A stretch of 64,000 nt of DNA from Pelagibacteraceae bacterium AG-447-N18 (GTDB taxonomy: Bacteria > Pseudomonadota > Alphaproteobacteria > Pelagibacterales > Pelagibacteraceae): assembly GCA_003212275.1 (NCBI GenBank), contig QCQE01000002.1, forward strand, positions 1 to 64,000, given 5' to 3'. Numbering within the stretch: position 1 is the first letter of the stretch; every line of letters starts with the position of its first letter. The notes beneath the pieces are model-generated. The model saw only the letters and a program-made list of their open reading frames with translations. It had not been told where the DNA came from and did no database searches. Shown here piece by piece: positions 1 through 13,097 of this stretch. The position numbers and the translations under genes were made by a program.

Positions 1-74
1 CCTGCAAGTTTTTCAAGATCTACAAATTGTTGAGAAACATTTTGATAATCATCTAATATTGCAACCTTAAGCAT
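1..74 (-). CDS. Partial: N-terminus of a D-2-hydroxyacid dehydrogenase-like protein
   Basis: Only the first 24 codons lie in the window; the gene runs off the left edge. The reverse strand reads ATG CTT AAG GTT..., giving MLKVAILDDYQNVSQQFVDL. This resembles the N-terminus of D-isomer-specific 2-hydroxyacid dehydrogenases (phosphoglycerate-dehydrogenase-like), many of which begin with a KVAILDDYQN-type first strand. The start overlaps the stop of the upstream DMT transporter gene by 8 bp, so the two are probably co-transcribed and translationally coupled. The substrate cannot be judged from this fragment; the family call rests on the short N-terminal match alone. Confidence 0.5.
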   Translation of the reverse strand, partial: MLKVAILDDYQNVSQQFVDLEKLA

Positions 75-960
75 TTTTAATTTCCTTATTGGATAAAAAT
101 AAACCTAATATAATTAAAATTGCTCCAATCAAGTGAAAAAATTGGAATTGTTCATTATAAAAGAATATCGCCATCAAAGTGCTAAATAATGGAATTAAAG
201 ATAAAAATATTCCAGCTCGATTTGCCCCAATGATTGAAACAGCGCCAGCCCAACAATAGTAAGAGCCAATGCTTGGAAATATTGCAACATAAGCTAAAAT
301 ATAAAAAAAATTACTACTCATCTCAATAATTTTGCCTTGTGTCATATCTAAAATAAATAGAGGCAAAAGAAAAATTAATCCAAATGTGCAAATTATATGG
401 ACAAGAGCAAGTAAAGATACTTTAAAGGTTCTTTTTCTCAAAAAAGCAGAATATATTCCCCAAGCAATAATTGCTCCGACCATAAATAAATCTCCTTTGT
501 TAAAATTTAAGGTAAGTAAAATATTTAGATCAAGTTTAGTAATAATAGCTAAAATTCCTAAAACTGAAATAATTAATCCAGATATTTGAAAAATATTTGT
601 TTTTTCAATTTTTAATAAAAAACAAACTAAAATTATTGTTACAGGTATTGCGGTATTAAAAAGTGATGCATTAATTACTTGAGTGTAATTTAAAGCGTTA
701 TAAGTAAAAGAAGTAAATATACATACACTAGTAGAACCAAGAATAAGAAATAATGATAAATTTCTGTTAATTTGATTTTTTAATTTTAATATCTCTTTAT
801 AGGTGAAGGGAAGTAATATTATCCATACCAGGCACCACCTTAAAAATGCGAGTGAATTTGGAGGTATATTTTCTAAGTAAGCAAACTTTGCTAATGTAAA
901 GTTTCCTGCCCAAAATAATGTGGCACACACAAGCATAATGTATGCTTTGGTATTTTGCAT
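67..960 (-). CDS. EamA/DMT-superfamily transporter, 10 TM
   Basis: A 297-residue, almost entirely hydrophobic protein with about ten membrane segments arranged as two five-helix EamA repeats (roughly residues 5-140 and 155-290). This is the usual size of drug/metabolite transporter (DMT) family exporters in the inner membrane. The N-terminal segment has the typical CATLFWAGNFTLAKF pattern of EamA proteins. Its start lies 4 bp after the stop of the D-amino-acid dehydrogenase gene, and its own stop overlaps the next gene by 8 bp, so it is inside an operon. Amino-acid or metabolite export is plausible from context, but DMT sequences do not reveal substrate. Confidence 0.85.
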   Translation of the reverse strand: MQNTKAYIMLVCATLFWAGNFTLAKFAYLENIPPNSLAFLRWCLVWIILLPFTYKEILKLKNQINRNLSLFLILGSTSVCIFTSFTYNALNYTQVINASLFNTAIPVTIILVCFLLKIEKTNIFQISGLIISVLGILAIITKLDLNILLTLNFNKGDLFMVGAIIAWGIYSAFLRKRTFKVSLLALVHIICTFGLIFLLPLFILDMTQGKIIEMSSNFFYILAYVAIFPSIGSYYCWAGAVSIIGANRAGIFLSLIPLFSTLMAIFFYNEQFQFFHLIGAILIILGLFLSNKEIKNA

Positions 961-964
961 TTGA

Positions 965-2206
965 TTAGCTAAATCTTATTGAGCTATAAGGATCTAAATT
1001 TAGATTTGTATTTTCTTTAGCTATCATTCCGGAGACAATCTTTCCAGAAATCGGACCTAATGTCCATCCTAAATGATGATGCCCAAAACAATAAAATACA
1101 TTTTTATAATTCTTAGAAGGACCCATCACTGGTAAAAAATCAGGTAGCGTCGGTCTAAAACCTAACCATTCATCCTCATGTTCTGGAAGATCGCCTAACA
1201 TATACTTTGCATTACTAATTAAATTTTTTATTCTAGATTTTGAAAGTGGATTATCTAATCCACCAAATTCAACAGTGCCAACCACTCTTAATCCCTGTTC
1301 CATAGGAGTAATACCAAATCCTCTATTAGAAAAAATAACGGGTCTACTTAAAAGATGATCACAATCCTTGAAGTGAACATGGTAACCTCTTTCGGTATCA
1401 AGAGGAATTCGTTCACCTAAATTATCTGTTAATTTTTTTGAGAAAGCCCCACAAGCAATTACAATTTTATCAAAAGTATATCTTTCACCATCAGTTACAA
1501 AAACTGGTTTTTCTGTATCAAACTCAATATCATTAATATTTTTCTTTTCAAACTTTCCACCTTTTCTTAAAAATAATTCAAATAATTTAAGTAAGATTTT
1601 TTTTGGGTTTCGGGCATGTCTTGCATATGGATAATAAACTCCTGCATGATAAAAAGGTTTTATGTTAGGTTCTAGATCGTGAATTTCAGATTTATTGACC
1701 AATTGTTGTTTTACCCCAAGTTCATCTCTGACTTTAATTTCTAATTCTCTACTTTTTAAGTCTTTATCATTCCAAATGTAGAGAATACCTTTGTTTTCGA
1801 CGAGACCATCTAAATTAATTTCATCAAAGAGTTCATCGTATGCAGGTAAGGCTAAATCTAAAATTTGATGCATATTTCTCGCTGTATGCATCATTTTATT
1901 TTTTGTTGTATTTAAAATAAACTTGAAAAACCAAGGAAGCATTTTTGGAACGTAATTCCATTTTAGAGCTAATGGACCTGTTGAACTTAATAACATCGCC
2001 GGGACATCAGCAAGAACATCTGTTCTATTTAAAGATAATGAGGCATAAGGTGAGAAGTGACCTGCATTTCCATATGATGCTACCGGACTACCAGGATTAT
2101 CTCTATCAAATATGGTTACCTTAAAACCTTTTTTTTGAAGAAATAAAGCGTTTGAAACTCCTTGAATTCCTGAGCCAACAATCCCCACATGTAAATTTTT
2201 ACTCAT
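965..2206 (-). CDS. dadA: D-amino-acid dehydrogenase (FAD-dependent, DadA-like)
   Basis: A 413-residue DAO-family flavoprotein. An N-terminal Rossmann dinucleotide motif GSGIQG (residues 11-16) is followed by an acidic residue ending the second strand (IFDRD). The segment VASYGNAGHFSP matches the DadA-type flavin-contact region, and the C-terminus has GHHHLGWTLGPISGK, the second FAD-contact motif. The known reaction of DadA is oxidative deamination of D-amino acids to 2-oxo acids, passing electrons to the respiratory chain at the inner membrane. Neighbours are a DMT transporter and a 2-hydroxyacid dehydrogenase, which could handle the resulting 2-oxo acid (inference). Glycine/sarcosine oxidase-like specificity is not excluded. 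Confidence 0.85.
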   Translation of the reverse strand: MSKNLHVGIVGSGIQGVSNALFLQKKGFKVTIFDRDNPGSPVASYGNAGHFSPYASLSLNRTDVLADVPAMLLSSTGPLALKWNYVPKMLPWFFKFILNTTKNKMMHTARNMHQILDLALPAYDELFDEINLDGLVENKGILYIWNDKDLKSRELEIKVRDELGVKQQLVNKSEIHDLEPNIKPFYHAGVYYPYARHARNPKKILLKLFELFLRKGGKFEKKNINDIEFDTEKPVFVTDGERYTFDKIVIACGAFSKKLTDNLGERIPLDTERGYHVHFKDCDHLLSRPVIFSNRGFGITPMEQGLRVVGTVEFGGLDNPLSKSRIKNLISNAKYMLGDLPEHEDEWLGFRPTLPDFLPVMGPSKNYKNVFYCFGHHHLGWTLGPISGKIVSGMIAKENTNLNLDPYSSIRFS

Positions 2207-2257
2207 AAAAAAAAATATACAATCTATCTGTCAAATAAGTTAAGCGACAAATTATAC

Positions 2258-3385
2258 TTAGGCAATCAATTGTTGATTATGAACTCTGGCACTCATGACT
2301 ATTCCAAAACCGATCATGGTTGCTAGCATCGAGGAGCCACCGTAAGACATAATTGGTAAAGGAGAGCCTACTATAGGTAGTAAACCTAAAACCATGCTCA
2401 TATTAATTGTGATGAATACAAAAATTGCTACACCAAAACTATAACAAAAAATCTTTGCAAAATAACTTCTGGAACTAGCTCCTATTGCAACTATTCTATA
2501 GATAATAACTGCATAAATTACTAAAAGTATTGCAGAGCCCACAAAACCAAATTCTTCTGAAAAAAGTGTGAAAATAAAATCAGTATGTTTTTCTGGTAAA
2601 AATTCTAGATAACTTTGAGTCCCTTTTAAAAAACCTTTACCAAATATACCACCAGATCCGACAGCTATTTTAGATTGGATAATTTGATAACCAGCACCTA
2701 GAGGATCTTTATCAGGATTTAAAAATGTTAGCACTCTTAATTTCTGATATGGTTTTAAAAAAGCTATAACAAAAGGTAAGGATATTACAAATCCCAAAAT
2801 AGTATAAATGAAATACTTATAATTAATTCCTGCAAACCATAATACAGCAATTCCGCTGATAGCAATTAAGACAGCCGTTCCTAGGTCTGGTTGCACAATG
2901 ACTAATCCCATTGGCAAAAGTATTATTATTAAAGAAGTTAAAATTGTATAAATAGAATTAACATTTTCTAACTTCATTCTATGAAAAAATTTAGCCAAAC
3001 AAACAATTATGAATATTTTCATTAATTCAGATGGCTGTAAATTAATAAAATATAAATTAATCCATCTTTGAGACCCTGATGATGTAATTCCAAATAAATA
3101 AGTCCCAACTAATAAACCTACTATCGCTATGTAAGCTAAGTAACCTATTGAGAACCAATACTTGATATTGATAAATGACATTACTAGCATCATTAAAGTA
3201 AATACTGCTAATTTTGTAAAATGACTTTTGGTATGAAATTTAACCTCACCACCATCTGTTGAGTACATCGTTGCTAAACTGATAAAGCCAAGTAACAATA
3301 TACAAATTAACAATATGTAATCAAAGTTTCTAAATTTTTGAAAAAAACCAAGTCTATTTGTTGTTAGTCTTGTATGTTGATACAT
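2258..3385 (-). CDS. rodA: RodA, SEDS-family peptidoglycan glycosyltransferase
   Basis: A 375-residue polytopic protein of the SEDS family with about ten membrane segments. Known role: polymerising lipid II into glycan strands in the elongasome, working with PBP2 (MrdA). The family-defining extracytoplasmic segment PEKHTDFIFTLFSEEFG, with its conserved aspartate, and the C-terminal GSPLPIMSYGGSSM motif are both present. The gene starts immediately after the mrdA stop codon, as in the classical mrdA-rodA pair, and is the last gene of the mreBCD-mrdA-rodA block. The 52 bp after it hold no hairpin terminator. Confidence 0.96.
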   Translation of the reverse strand: MYQHTRLTTNRLGFFQKFRNFDYILLICILLLGFISLATMYSTDGGEVKFHTKSHFTKLAVFTLMMLVMSFINIKYWFSIGYLAYIAIVGLLVGTYLFGITSSGSQRWINLYFINLQPSELMKIFIIVCLAKFFHRMKLENVNSIYTILTSLIIILLPMGLVIVQPDLGTAVLIAISGIAVLWFAGINYKYFIYTILGFVISLPFVIAFLKPYQKLRVLTFLNPDKDPLGAGYQIIQSKIAVGSGGIFGKGFLKGTQSYLEFLPEKHTDFIFTLFSEEFGFVGSAILLVIYAVIIYRIVAIGASSRSYFAKIFCYSFGVAIFVFITINMSMVLGLLPIVGSPLPIMSYGGSSMLATMIGFGIVMSARVHNQQLIA

Positions 3386-5260
3386 CTATATCTCCAAATA
3401 TTTTTTATTTCCCAATGATTCTCTGATCTTGTGTCGGTCAATAATCAATTTAAATAATTTTGTTGCCATGGGAGCTGCGGTTGTACTTCCGTTTCCGCCA
3501 TGTTCTACAATGACACTTAATGCGTATCTAGGATTTTTATATGGCCCAAAGGCTACATATAAAGCATGGTCTCTTTGCTCGTATGGAATCTGGAATGTTT
3601 TAAGATCCAATTCTCTTTCTTCCTCAGTGATTTTTTTGACCTGCGCTGTACCAGTTTTACCAGCAAACTGATATTTTGGATTATCAATTCTTGAACGATA
3701 AGAAGTACCCATTACTTCATTGGTTGAACCAAAAATAGCATCTTGGATAATTTTAATATTTTTTGAATTTTTATAAAGTGGCGTAAATTTATCTATAGGC
3801 TGATCTTTAACTTTGTCATCTACAACAAGATGAGGATAAATTTTATACCCACCATTTGCAATTTGGGCGGTCATTAAACACAATTGAATAGGTGTGGTTT
3901 GAATGTAGCCTTGGCCTATTCCTGTAATGATTGTCTCACCTAACAACCAACCTTTCCCAAGAGCATTTTTTTTCCATTGGGTATTTGGAATTAATCCTTT
4001 TTTTTCAATATCAAATAAATCACCAAAAACTTTTTCTCCGAGACCAAATTTTTTTGCAGTTTCGCTTAATCTATCAACACCAAGTTTACGAGCAATTTCA
4101 TAAAAATAAGTATCGCATGATTGCTTCATTGCATTTCTTAAGCTTACATAACCATGACCCTTTTTCTTCCAACAATGGTAAGTTTGCCCATACATTTCGG
4201 TTTTACCAGTACACCTGACTGTAAAATTTGTATTAACAATTCCATTCTCTAACGCAGATAAAGCAACAATCGGTTTAATCGTCGAACCCGGTGAGTAATT
4301 CCCTTGTAAAGTTTTATTCACTAATGGTTTCATTGGATTATTACGAATTAATTGCCAATCATCTTGACTAATACCAAACACGAATAGGTTAGGATCAAAT
4401 GATGGGGAAGAATGCATTGCAATTACTGCACCTGTATAAATATCCATTACACAAATAGAGCCCGCTTTATCCTTAAGCAATTCATTAGACAACTTTTGAA
4501 CTTCAGTATCAATTGTTAATCTTAATGTTTTACCCTTTTCACCCTTTTGAAATTCTAATTGACTAATTCTTCTACCATAAGCATTCACTTCGTATCTCTC
4601 GATATCATTTGTGCCTATTAATTTTTCTTCAAATGTTTTTTCTAAGCCAATTTTCCCAACTTTTAATCCAGGAACAAAATTTTTCTTTATAGCTTGTGTT
4701 GACTCAATATCATCTTGGTTTGCTTGACTTACGTAACCAATTAAGTGTGTAAAATTTTCTTTAAAAGGATAGTTCCTTGAAATTGATATAACTGGTTTTA
4801 CACCATTTAAATCATATAAATGATTATTAATCTTTGAAAACTTTTGCCAACTTAAATTATCAGAAACAATTAAAGTTTCCCAAGGCTTTATTTCATTTTT
4901 CTTTTTTAATACTTTTTTAAATTCTGTATCTGATAATTCTAGTAAATCTCTCAAACGATAAATAACATACCTAAAATCCTCAACTTGTTCCGGTATTACA
5001 TGAAGTTGATAAGCTTCAAAATTTCCTGCAATGACATTACCAAAATAATCATGAAACTCTCCTCTAACAGGAGCTAATTTCCATTCTCTAATTCTATTTT
5101 TATCAGAGAGCGTTAAGTACTTTTTGTTTTCTTTAACTTGTAAAAAAAATAATCTACTGACTATTCCTATCATTACAAAAAATTTTAATGAACCTGTGAT
5201 AAACATTCTTCTATTGATAGAATTAAGTTTCTTTACATTGTCACTTGAGGAGTTAATCAT
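3386..5260 (-). CDS. mrdA: Penicillin-binding protein 2 (peptidoglycan transpeptidase)
   Basis: A 624-residue class B PBP: short cytoplasmic tail, one membrane anchor (about residues 20-41), a PBP dimerisation domain, then a transpeptidase domain. The three penicillin-binding motifs are visible: SxxK as STIK with nucleophile Ser326 and Lys329, SxN as SCD at 381-383, and KTGT at 535-538. It crosslinks peptidoglycan during cell elongation in the periplasm with RodA. It overlaps mreD by 8 bp and abuts rodA. The SCD variant of the SxN motif is also found in other PBP2 proteins, so it is not evidence of inactivity. Confidence 0.97.
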   Translation of the reverse strand: MINSSSDNVKKLNSINRRMFITGSLKFFVMIGIVSRLFFLQVKENKKYLTLSDKNRIREWKLAPVRGEFHDYFGNVIAGNFEAYQLHVIPEQVEDFRYVIYRLRDLLELSDTEFKKVLKKKNEIKPWETLIVSDNLSWQKFSKINNHLYDLNGVKPVISISRNYPFKENFTHLIGYVSQANQDDIESTQAIKKNFVPGLKVGKIGLEKTFEEKLIGTNDIERYEVNAYGRRISQLEFQKGEKGKTLRLTIDTEVQKLSNELLKDKAGSICVMDIYTGAVIAMHSSPSFDPNLFVFGISQDDWQLIRNNPMKPLVNKTLQGNYSPGSTIKPIVALSALENGIVNTNFTVRCTGKTEMYGQTYHCWKKKGHGYVSLRNAMKQSCDTYFYEIARKLGVDRLSETAKKFGLGEKVFGDLFDIEKKGLIPNTQWKKNALGKGWLLGETIITGIGQGYIQTTPIQLCLMTAQIANGGYKIYPHLVVDDKVKDQPIDKFTPLYKNSKNIKIIQDAIFGSTNEVMGTSYRSRIDNPKYQFAGKTGTAQVKKITEEERELDLKTFQIPYEQRDHALYVAFGPYKNPRYALSVIVEHGGNGSTTAAPMATKLFKLIIDRHKIRESLGNKKYLEI

Positions 5261-5759
5261 TAATACCTTTCATGTAATACTTAAATATTGATACGAAAAG
5301 AATATAAAGTAAAAATGTACATGTTGTGTTAACTATGTAACTTGTTAAAACCAAATCATAAGAAAAAAATAAAGTTAAAACAGAGTAATTTAACGAGTTA
5401 ATCAAACTTATAATAAATAAAAAGTAGAACCAATCTTTCATGGGACTTGGTCTAATTGTGATATTTCTTATATATGCCGTAGCAATACAAATTAGTGTAT
5501 AAGACAGGCTACTTATTCCTAAAGGTAAACCTATTACAGTATCGTTTAGTAAACCTGCAAAAAATACAAAAAGATAATCAAAATGTTTGAAATCTTTTAA
5601 GGTAAAAAAAAAGATTAAAATAAACGGAAAATTGAACGAAAAATACTCAAGTTTTAAGTAATTAAAATCAAATTCATTTAGCACTGAAACAAACAAGAAA
5701 ATTATTGGTAACCAGGTATATAATTTAGAAAATGTTCCCTTTGTTTTTAAATTAGCCAC
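5253..5759 (-). CDS. mreD: MreD, rod-shape-determining membrane protein
   Basis: A small polytopic protein (168 residues from the start chosen here; 173 from an upstream ATG at 5774). It has 5-6 membrane segments and the gene position mreC-mreD-mrdA typical of MreD, which links MreC to the elongasome; sequence conservation in MreD is always low. Start choice: an ATG at 5774 has no Shine-Dalgarno sequence, while a GTG at 5759 has GGAGG at 5772-5768 with 8-nt spacing, lying inside the last codons of mreC. GTG is therefore preferred. Either way the gene overlaps the end of mreC, implying translational coupling. Confidence 0.88.
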   Translation of the reverse strand: MANLKTKGTFSKLYTWLPIIFLFVSVLNEFDFNYLKLEYFSFNFPFILIFFFTLKDFKHFDYLFVFFAGLLNDTVIGLPLGISSLSYTLICIATAYIRNITIRPSPMKDWFYFLFIISLINSLNYSVLTLFFSYDLVLTSYIVNTTCTFLLYILFVSIFKYYMKGIND

Positions 5760-6981
5760 CTGTTCTACCTCCATTTAAGACACAAGTTTTGTACTCTTCA
5801 GTTCCAACATTAAAACCATCGGTATTAAAAAAAGATTTTCTACATTTATGACCATGTTCTAAGTTTAACTTTAAAAATTCTAATTCTTGAGTATCAATAT
5901 TGAATTGATTGATTTTTTGCTTTTGTGAAAAAATTTCATTATTTAAAACTGAAATTTGATTGTTTAAGTCATTAATTTTACTAATTAAATTTTCATTTTC
6001 TTCTATAAATTTTGAATTAGTTTCCTCAATAATTTTAAGCTCATCTTCTAAAATTTTTAATTTTGTCTCTTCAAGTTCTTCACTTTTATCTTCAATTGGA
6101 ACTGTTTCTGGTTCAACTTGAGAAATTTCAATTTGAGTAATTGTTTCTGCAAAAACATATTTTAATTGTGTGAAATCACTATAGAATTCAACAATGTATC
6201 TATTTGAAGAACCAATTTTTTCAGATCTTAACTTGCCTATTGGCACTCCGCTTTTAAATATTGCTCCAGTACCGGAAGTATAAATTATACTTTCATCAAC
6301 TAACTCCTCTGATAAACCCGCTTTAATATATTTAATTTGTCCGAAATTGTCTCCGCTCCCTGTGACAATTGCTTGGATATTTTGAGGAGCAATAGTTACT
6401 GGAACATTAGAATTCAAATCTGATAACAATAATACTCTTGATGTTTTATAGTTCACCTCAATTACCCGACCAACTAAATAAGATTGATCATAAATATTTG
6501 TACCAATTTTTATATCGTCTTTACTTCCTTTATTTATAATTATGCTCTTTAAAAAAGGGCTATCATGATCCACAATTATTTTTGCTAAAATTTTATTTGA
6601 ACTTGAAATATAATCATCAATTAACACTTTCAACTCTTGATTTTCATACTGAATAATTTCGTTAGATACAAAATTAGATTTAAGTTTATCCAATTCATTT
6701 TTATTATTTTGATATCTATTAAAAAATGTTGTGTATTCAAAAATATTAATAAATGAATTCCTGACAAAGTTTTCTGGTATAGAGACAATAAAAGATGATC
6801 GATAAACCACCTCACTTAATCCAGCTTTCAGATATCTTACTACCTTAAAGTCAAGGCTTGATAAAAAGATAATAAATATAGAAATAAATACTAAAGTAAG
6901 AAGAGAAAATTTTTGCTGAGTGCTTTTTTTTAAAAAAGCAGAACGAATTGCTATTATAAAATCATCTCTGCTAGAGGCCAT
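5752..6981 (-). CDS. mreC: MreC with a long C-terminal coiled-coil tail
   Basis: A 409-residue protein with one membrane anchor (about residues 25-42), a short coiled coil near 90-120 and the paired beta-barrel MreC core (about 130-288, including SGVPIGK and VEFYSDFTQLKYVFAE). Known role: periplasmic scaffold activating PBP2 in the elongasome. Many MreC proteins end shortly after the core. Here about 120 further residues follow: an acidic linker (290-303), a predicted coiled coil with abundant E/K/N/I/L (about 300-375) and a small tail with two cysteines (Cys380, Cys400). It starts 5 bp after mreB and its end encodes the ribosome binding site of mreD. Confidence 0.92.
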   Translation of the reverse strand: MASSRDDFIIAIRSAFLKKSTQQKFSLLTLVFISIFIIFLSSLDFKVVRYLKAGLSEVVYRSSFIVSIPENFVRNSFINIFEYTTFFNRYQNNKNELDKLKSNFVSNEIIQYENQELKVLIDDYISSSNKILAKIIVDHDSPFLKSIIINKGSKDDIKIGTNIYDQSYLVGRVIEVNYKTSRVLLLSDLNSNVPVTIAPQNIQAIVTGSGDNFGQIKYIKAGLSEELVDESIIYTSGTGAIFKSGVPIGKLRSEKIGSSNRYIVEFYSDFTQLKYVFAETITQIEISQVEPETVPIEDKSEELEETKLKILEDELKIIEETNSKFIEENENLISKINDLNNQISVLNNEIFSQKQKINQFNIDTQELEFLKLNLEHGHKCRKSFFNTDGFNVGTEEYKTCVLNGGRTGG

Positions 6982-6986
6982 TACTC

Positions 6987-9598
<2,612 letters not shown>

Positions 9599-9686
9599 AT
9601 CAAATATTTTTGTTTTTGAAATATACAACCTCTCGTTTAGATTGCAAAAATAAAATACTTAATTTATCCCAATTTGGAACTAAATT

Positions 9687-11275
<1,589 letters not shown>

Positions 11276-11277
11276 AC

Positions 11278-13044
11278 TTAAACTAAAGCTTTACCTTTAC
11301 CAGTAATTTTATTTTCCTCTTTTTCACTTGGTCCTAATATCATTTGGTTATGAGGTTTTCCTGAAGGGATCATTGGAAAACAATTTTCATTTGGATCTAC
11401 TCGACAATCAAAAATAACAGGTCCATCAAACTCAACCATTTCTCTAATCTTTTCATCCAATTCATCTGGTTTTTCAGCCATTATACCCTTACAACCATAA
11501 GCCTCTGCCATTTTTATAAAATCAGGTAAAGCCTCTGTATAACTTTCAGAATAATTTTTCTCATGTAACAATTCTTGCCATTGTCTCACCATTCCCATGT
11601 ATTGATTATTTAAAATAAAAATTTTAATAGGTAGATTATATTGAACTGCTGTAGACATCTCTTGCATTGTCATTAAAACTGAAGCTTCACCCGCAATATC
11701 AATTACTAATTTTGTTGGATGAGCTATTTGGACACCTACAGCGGCAGGTAATCCATATCCCATTGTTCCAAGACCACCGGAAGTCATCCAACGATTTGGT
11801 TTATTAAATTTGTAATGTTGAGCTGCCCACATTTGATGTTGACCCACCTCCGTCGTGACATAAGTATCTTTATGTTTTGTAAGCTCGTACAATCTCTGAA
11901 CTGCATGTTGAGGTTTTATAGTTTCATCACTATTTTTAAAATGAAGTGAATTTTTTGTTCGCCATTTTTGTATTTGTTCCCACCATTTAGCAATTTTTTG
12001 TTTATTTGATCTTCTCAAATCTAAATTTTTCTTTTTTAATGTTTTAGTGACACCTTTTAAAACTTCTTTAACATCACCAACTAATGCTAAATCAACTTTA
12101 ATGATCTTATTTATTGACGATGGATCAATATCAATATGAACCTTTTTTGATTTTGGAGAAAACTCGTCGATTTTACCGGTTATTCTATCATCAAATCTAG
12201 CACCAATGTTTATTAATAAGTCACAATCATGCATTGCATTATTAGCTTCGTAAGTTCCATGCATACCAAGCATGCCTAGAAATTGATTGTCATCTCCTGG
12301 ATACGCTCCTAAACCTTGCAACGTAGAAGTGATTGGAAAACCAGTGAGTTCAACAAGTTCTCTCAAAACATTGCTCGCCTCTGGTCCTGAGTTAATAACT
12401 CCACCACCAGAATAAATGATAGGTTTTTTTGATTTATTCATTAAATCAATCAAAGTATTAATATCTTTTTGTGAAAAATGATTTAATGATTTTCCATTAA
12501 GTTTTTTTTCAACTTTAGGTTTTGAATAACCTGTTTTGGCAAACTGAATATCTTTTGGTATATCTACTAAAACTGGTCCAGGTCTTCCTGTTGTTGCAAC
12601 TCTAAAGGCCTCATGAAGAGTTTTTGATAATTCTTTAATATCTTTAACTAACCAATTATGTTTTGTACATGGTCTTGTAATTCCTGTTGTATCACATTCC
12701 TGAAAAGCATCTGTTCCTATTAAATGTGTTGGCACTTGTCCTGATATACAAACTAGTGGGACAGAGTCCATGTAAGCATCTGTTAATGCTGTAACAACAT
12801 TAGTTGCTCCAGGTCCAGAAGTAACAAGTACAACACCTGGCTTACCAGATGATCTTGCATATCCCTCCGCAGCATGTCCTGCGCCCTGCTCATGTCTTAC
12901 TAAAATATGTTTGATAGTATTATGATTTTTTAATTCATCATAAATTGGTAATACTGCACCACCCGGATAACCAAAAATAAATTCAACATCTTGGTCCTCA
13001 AGACATTTAAATACAATTTCAGCACCTGTATATAATTTAGACAT
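11278..13044 (-). CDS. ilvI: Acetolactate synthase large (catalytic) subunit
   Basis: A 588-residue TPP- and FAD-dependent enzyme condensing pyruvate with pyruvate or 2-oxobutyrate. The three TPP-enzyme domains are in order: N-terminal PYR domain with [15 protein letters not shown] and the catalytic glutamate in [15 protein letters not shown], a central domain, and a C-terminal PP domain. The Mg-binding motif reads GEAS where enteric enzymes have GDGS (Glu for Asp); the rest of the motif through [13 protein letters not shown] is intact, so activity is expected. First gene of ilvI-ilvN-ilvC-leuA. A sigma-70-like promoter sits so close to the ATG that the mRNA may be leaderless. ilvB is an equally good symbol. 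Confidence 0.97.
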   Translation of the reverse strand: MSKLYTGAEIVFKCLEDQDVEFIFGYPGGAVLPIYDELKNHNTIKHILVRHEQGAGHAAEGYARSSGKPGVVLVTSGPGATNVVTALTDAYMDSVPLVCISGQVPTHLIGTDAFQECDTTGITRPCTKHNWLVKDIKELSKTLHEAFRVATTGRPGPVLVDIPKDIQFAKTGYSKPKVEKKLNGKSLNHFSQKDINTLIDLMNKSKKPIIYSGGGVINSGPEASNVLRELVELTGFPITSTLQGLGAYPGDDNQFLGMLGMHGTYEANNAMHDCDLLINIGARFDDRITGKIDEFSPKSKKVHIDIDPSSINKIIKVDLALVGDVKEVLKGVTKTLKKKNLDLRRSNKQKIAKWWEQIQKWRTKNSLHFKNSDETIKPQHAVQRLYELTKHKDTYVTTEVGQHQMWAAQHYKFNKPNRWMTSGGLGTMGYGLPAAVGVQIAHPTKLVIDIAGEASVLMTMQEMSTAVQYNLPIKIFILNNQYMGMVRQWQELLHEKNYSESYTEALPDFIKMAEAYGCKGIMAEKPDELDEKIREMVEFDGPVIFDCRVDPNENCFPMIPSGKPHNQMILGPSEKEENKITGKGKALV

Positions 13045-13050
13045 TCATGC

Positions 13051-13080
13051 AATCTAGCTGAAGTTGTGCTTATTGGTCAA
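13051..13080 (-). promoter_or_regulatory. Candidate promoter of ilvI (leaderless)
   Basis: Reverse strand: TTGACC (13080-13075), 18-nt spacer, TAGATT (13056-13051). The expected transcription start falls at about the ilvI ATG at 13044, leaving essentially no 5' leader. Seen by eye only. Confidence 0.35.
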
Positions 13081-13097
13081 GAATTACTACGTGATAT

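Noticed and set aside
4070-4130. Loss of the SxN motif in PBP2 (SCD instead)
   Set aside because: SCD is also found in other PBP2 proteins, so it is not evidence of inactivity.
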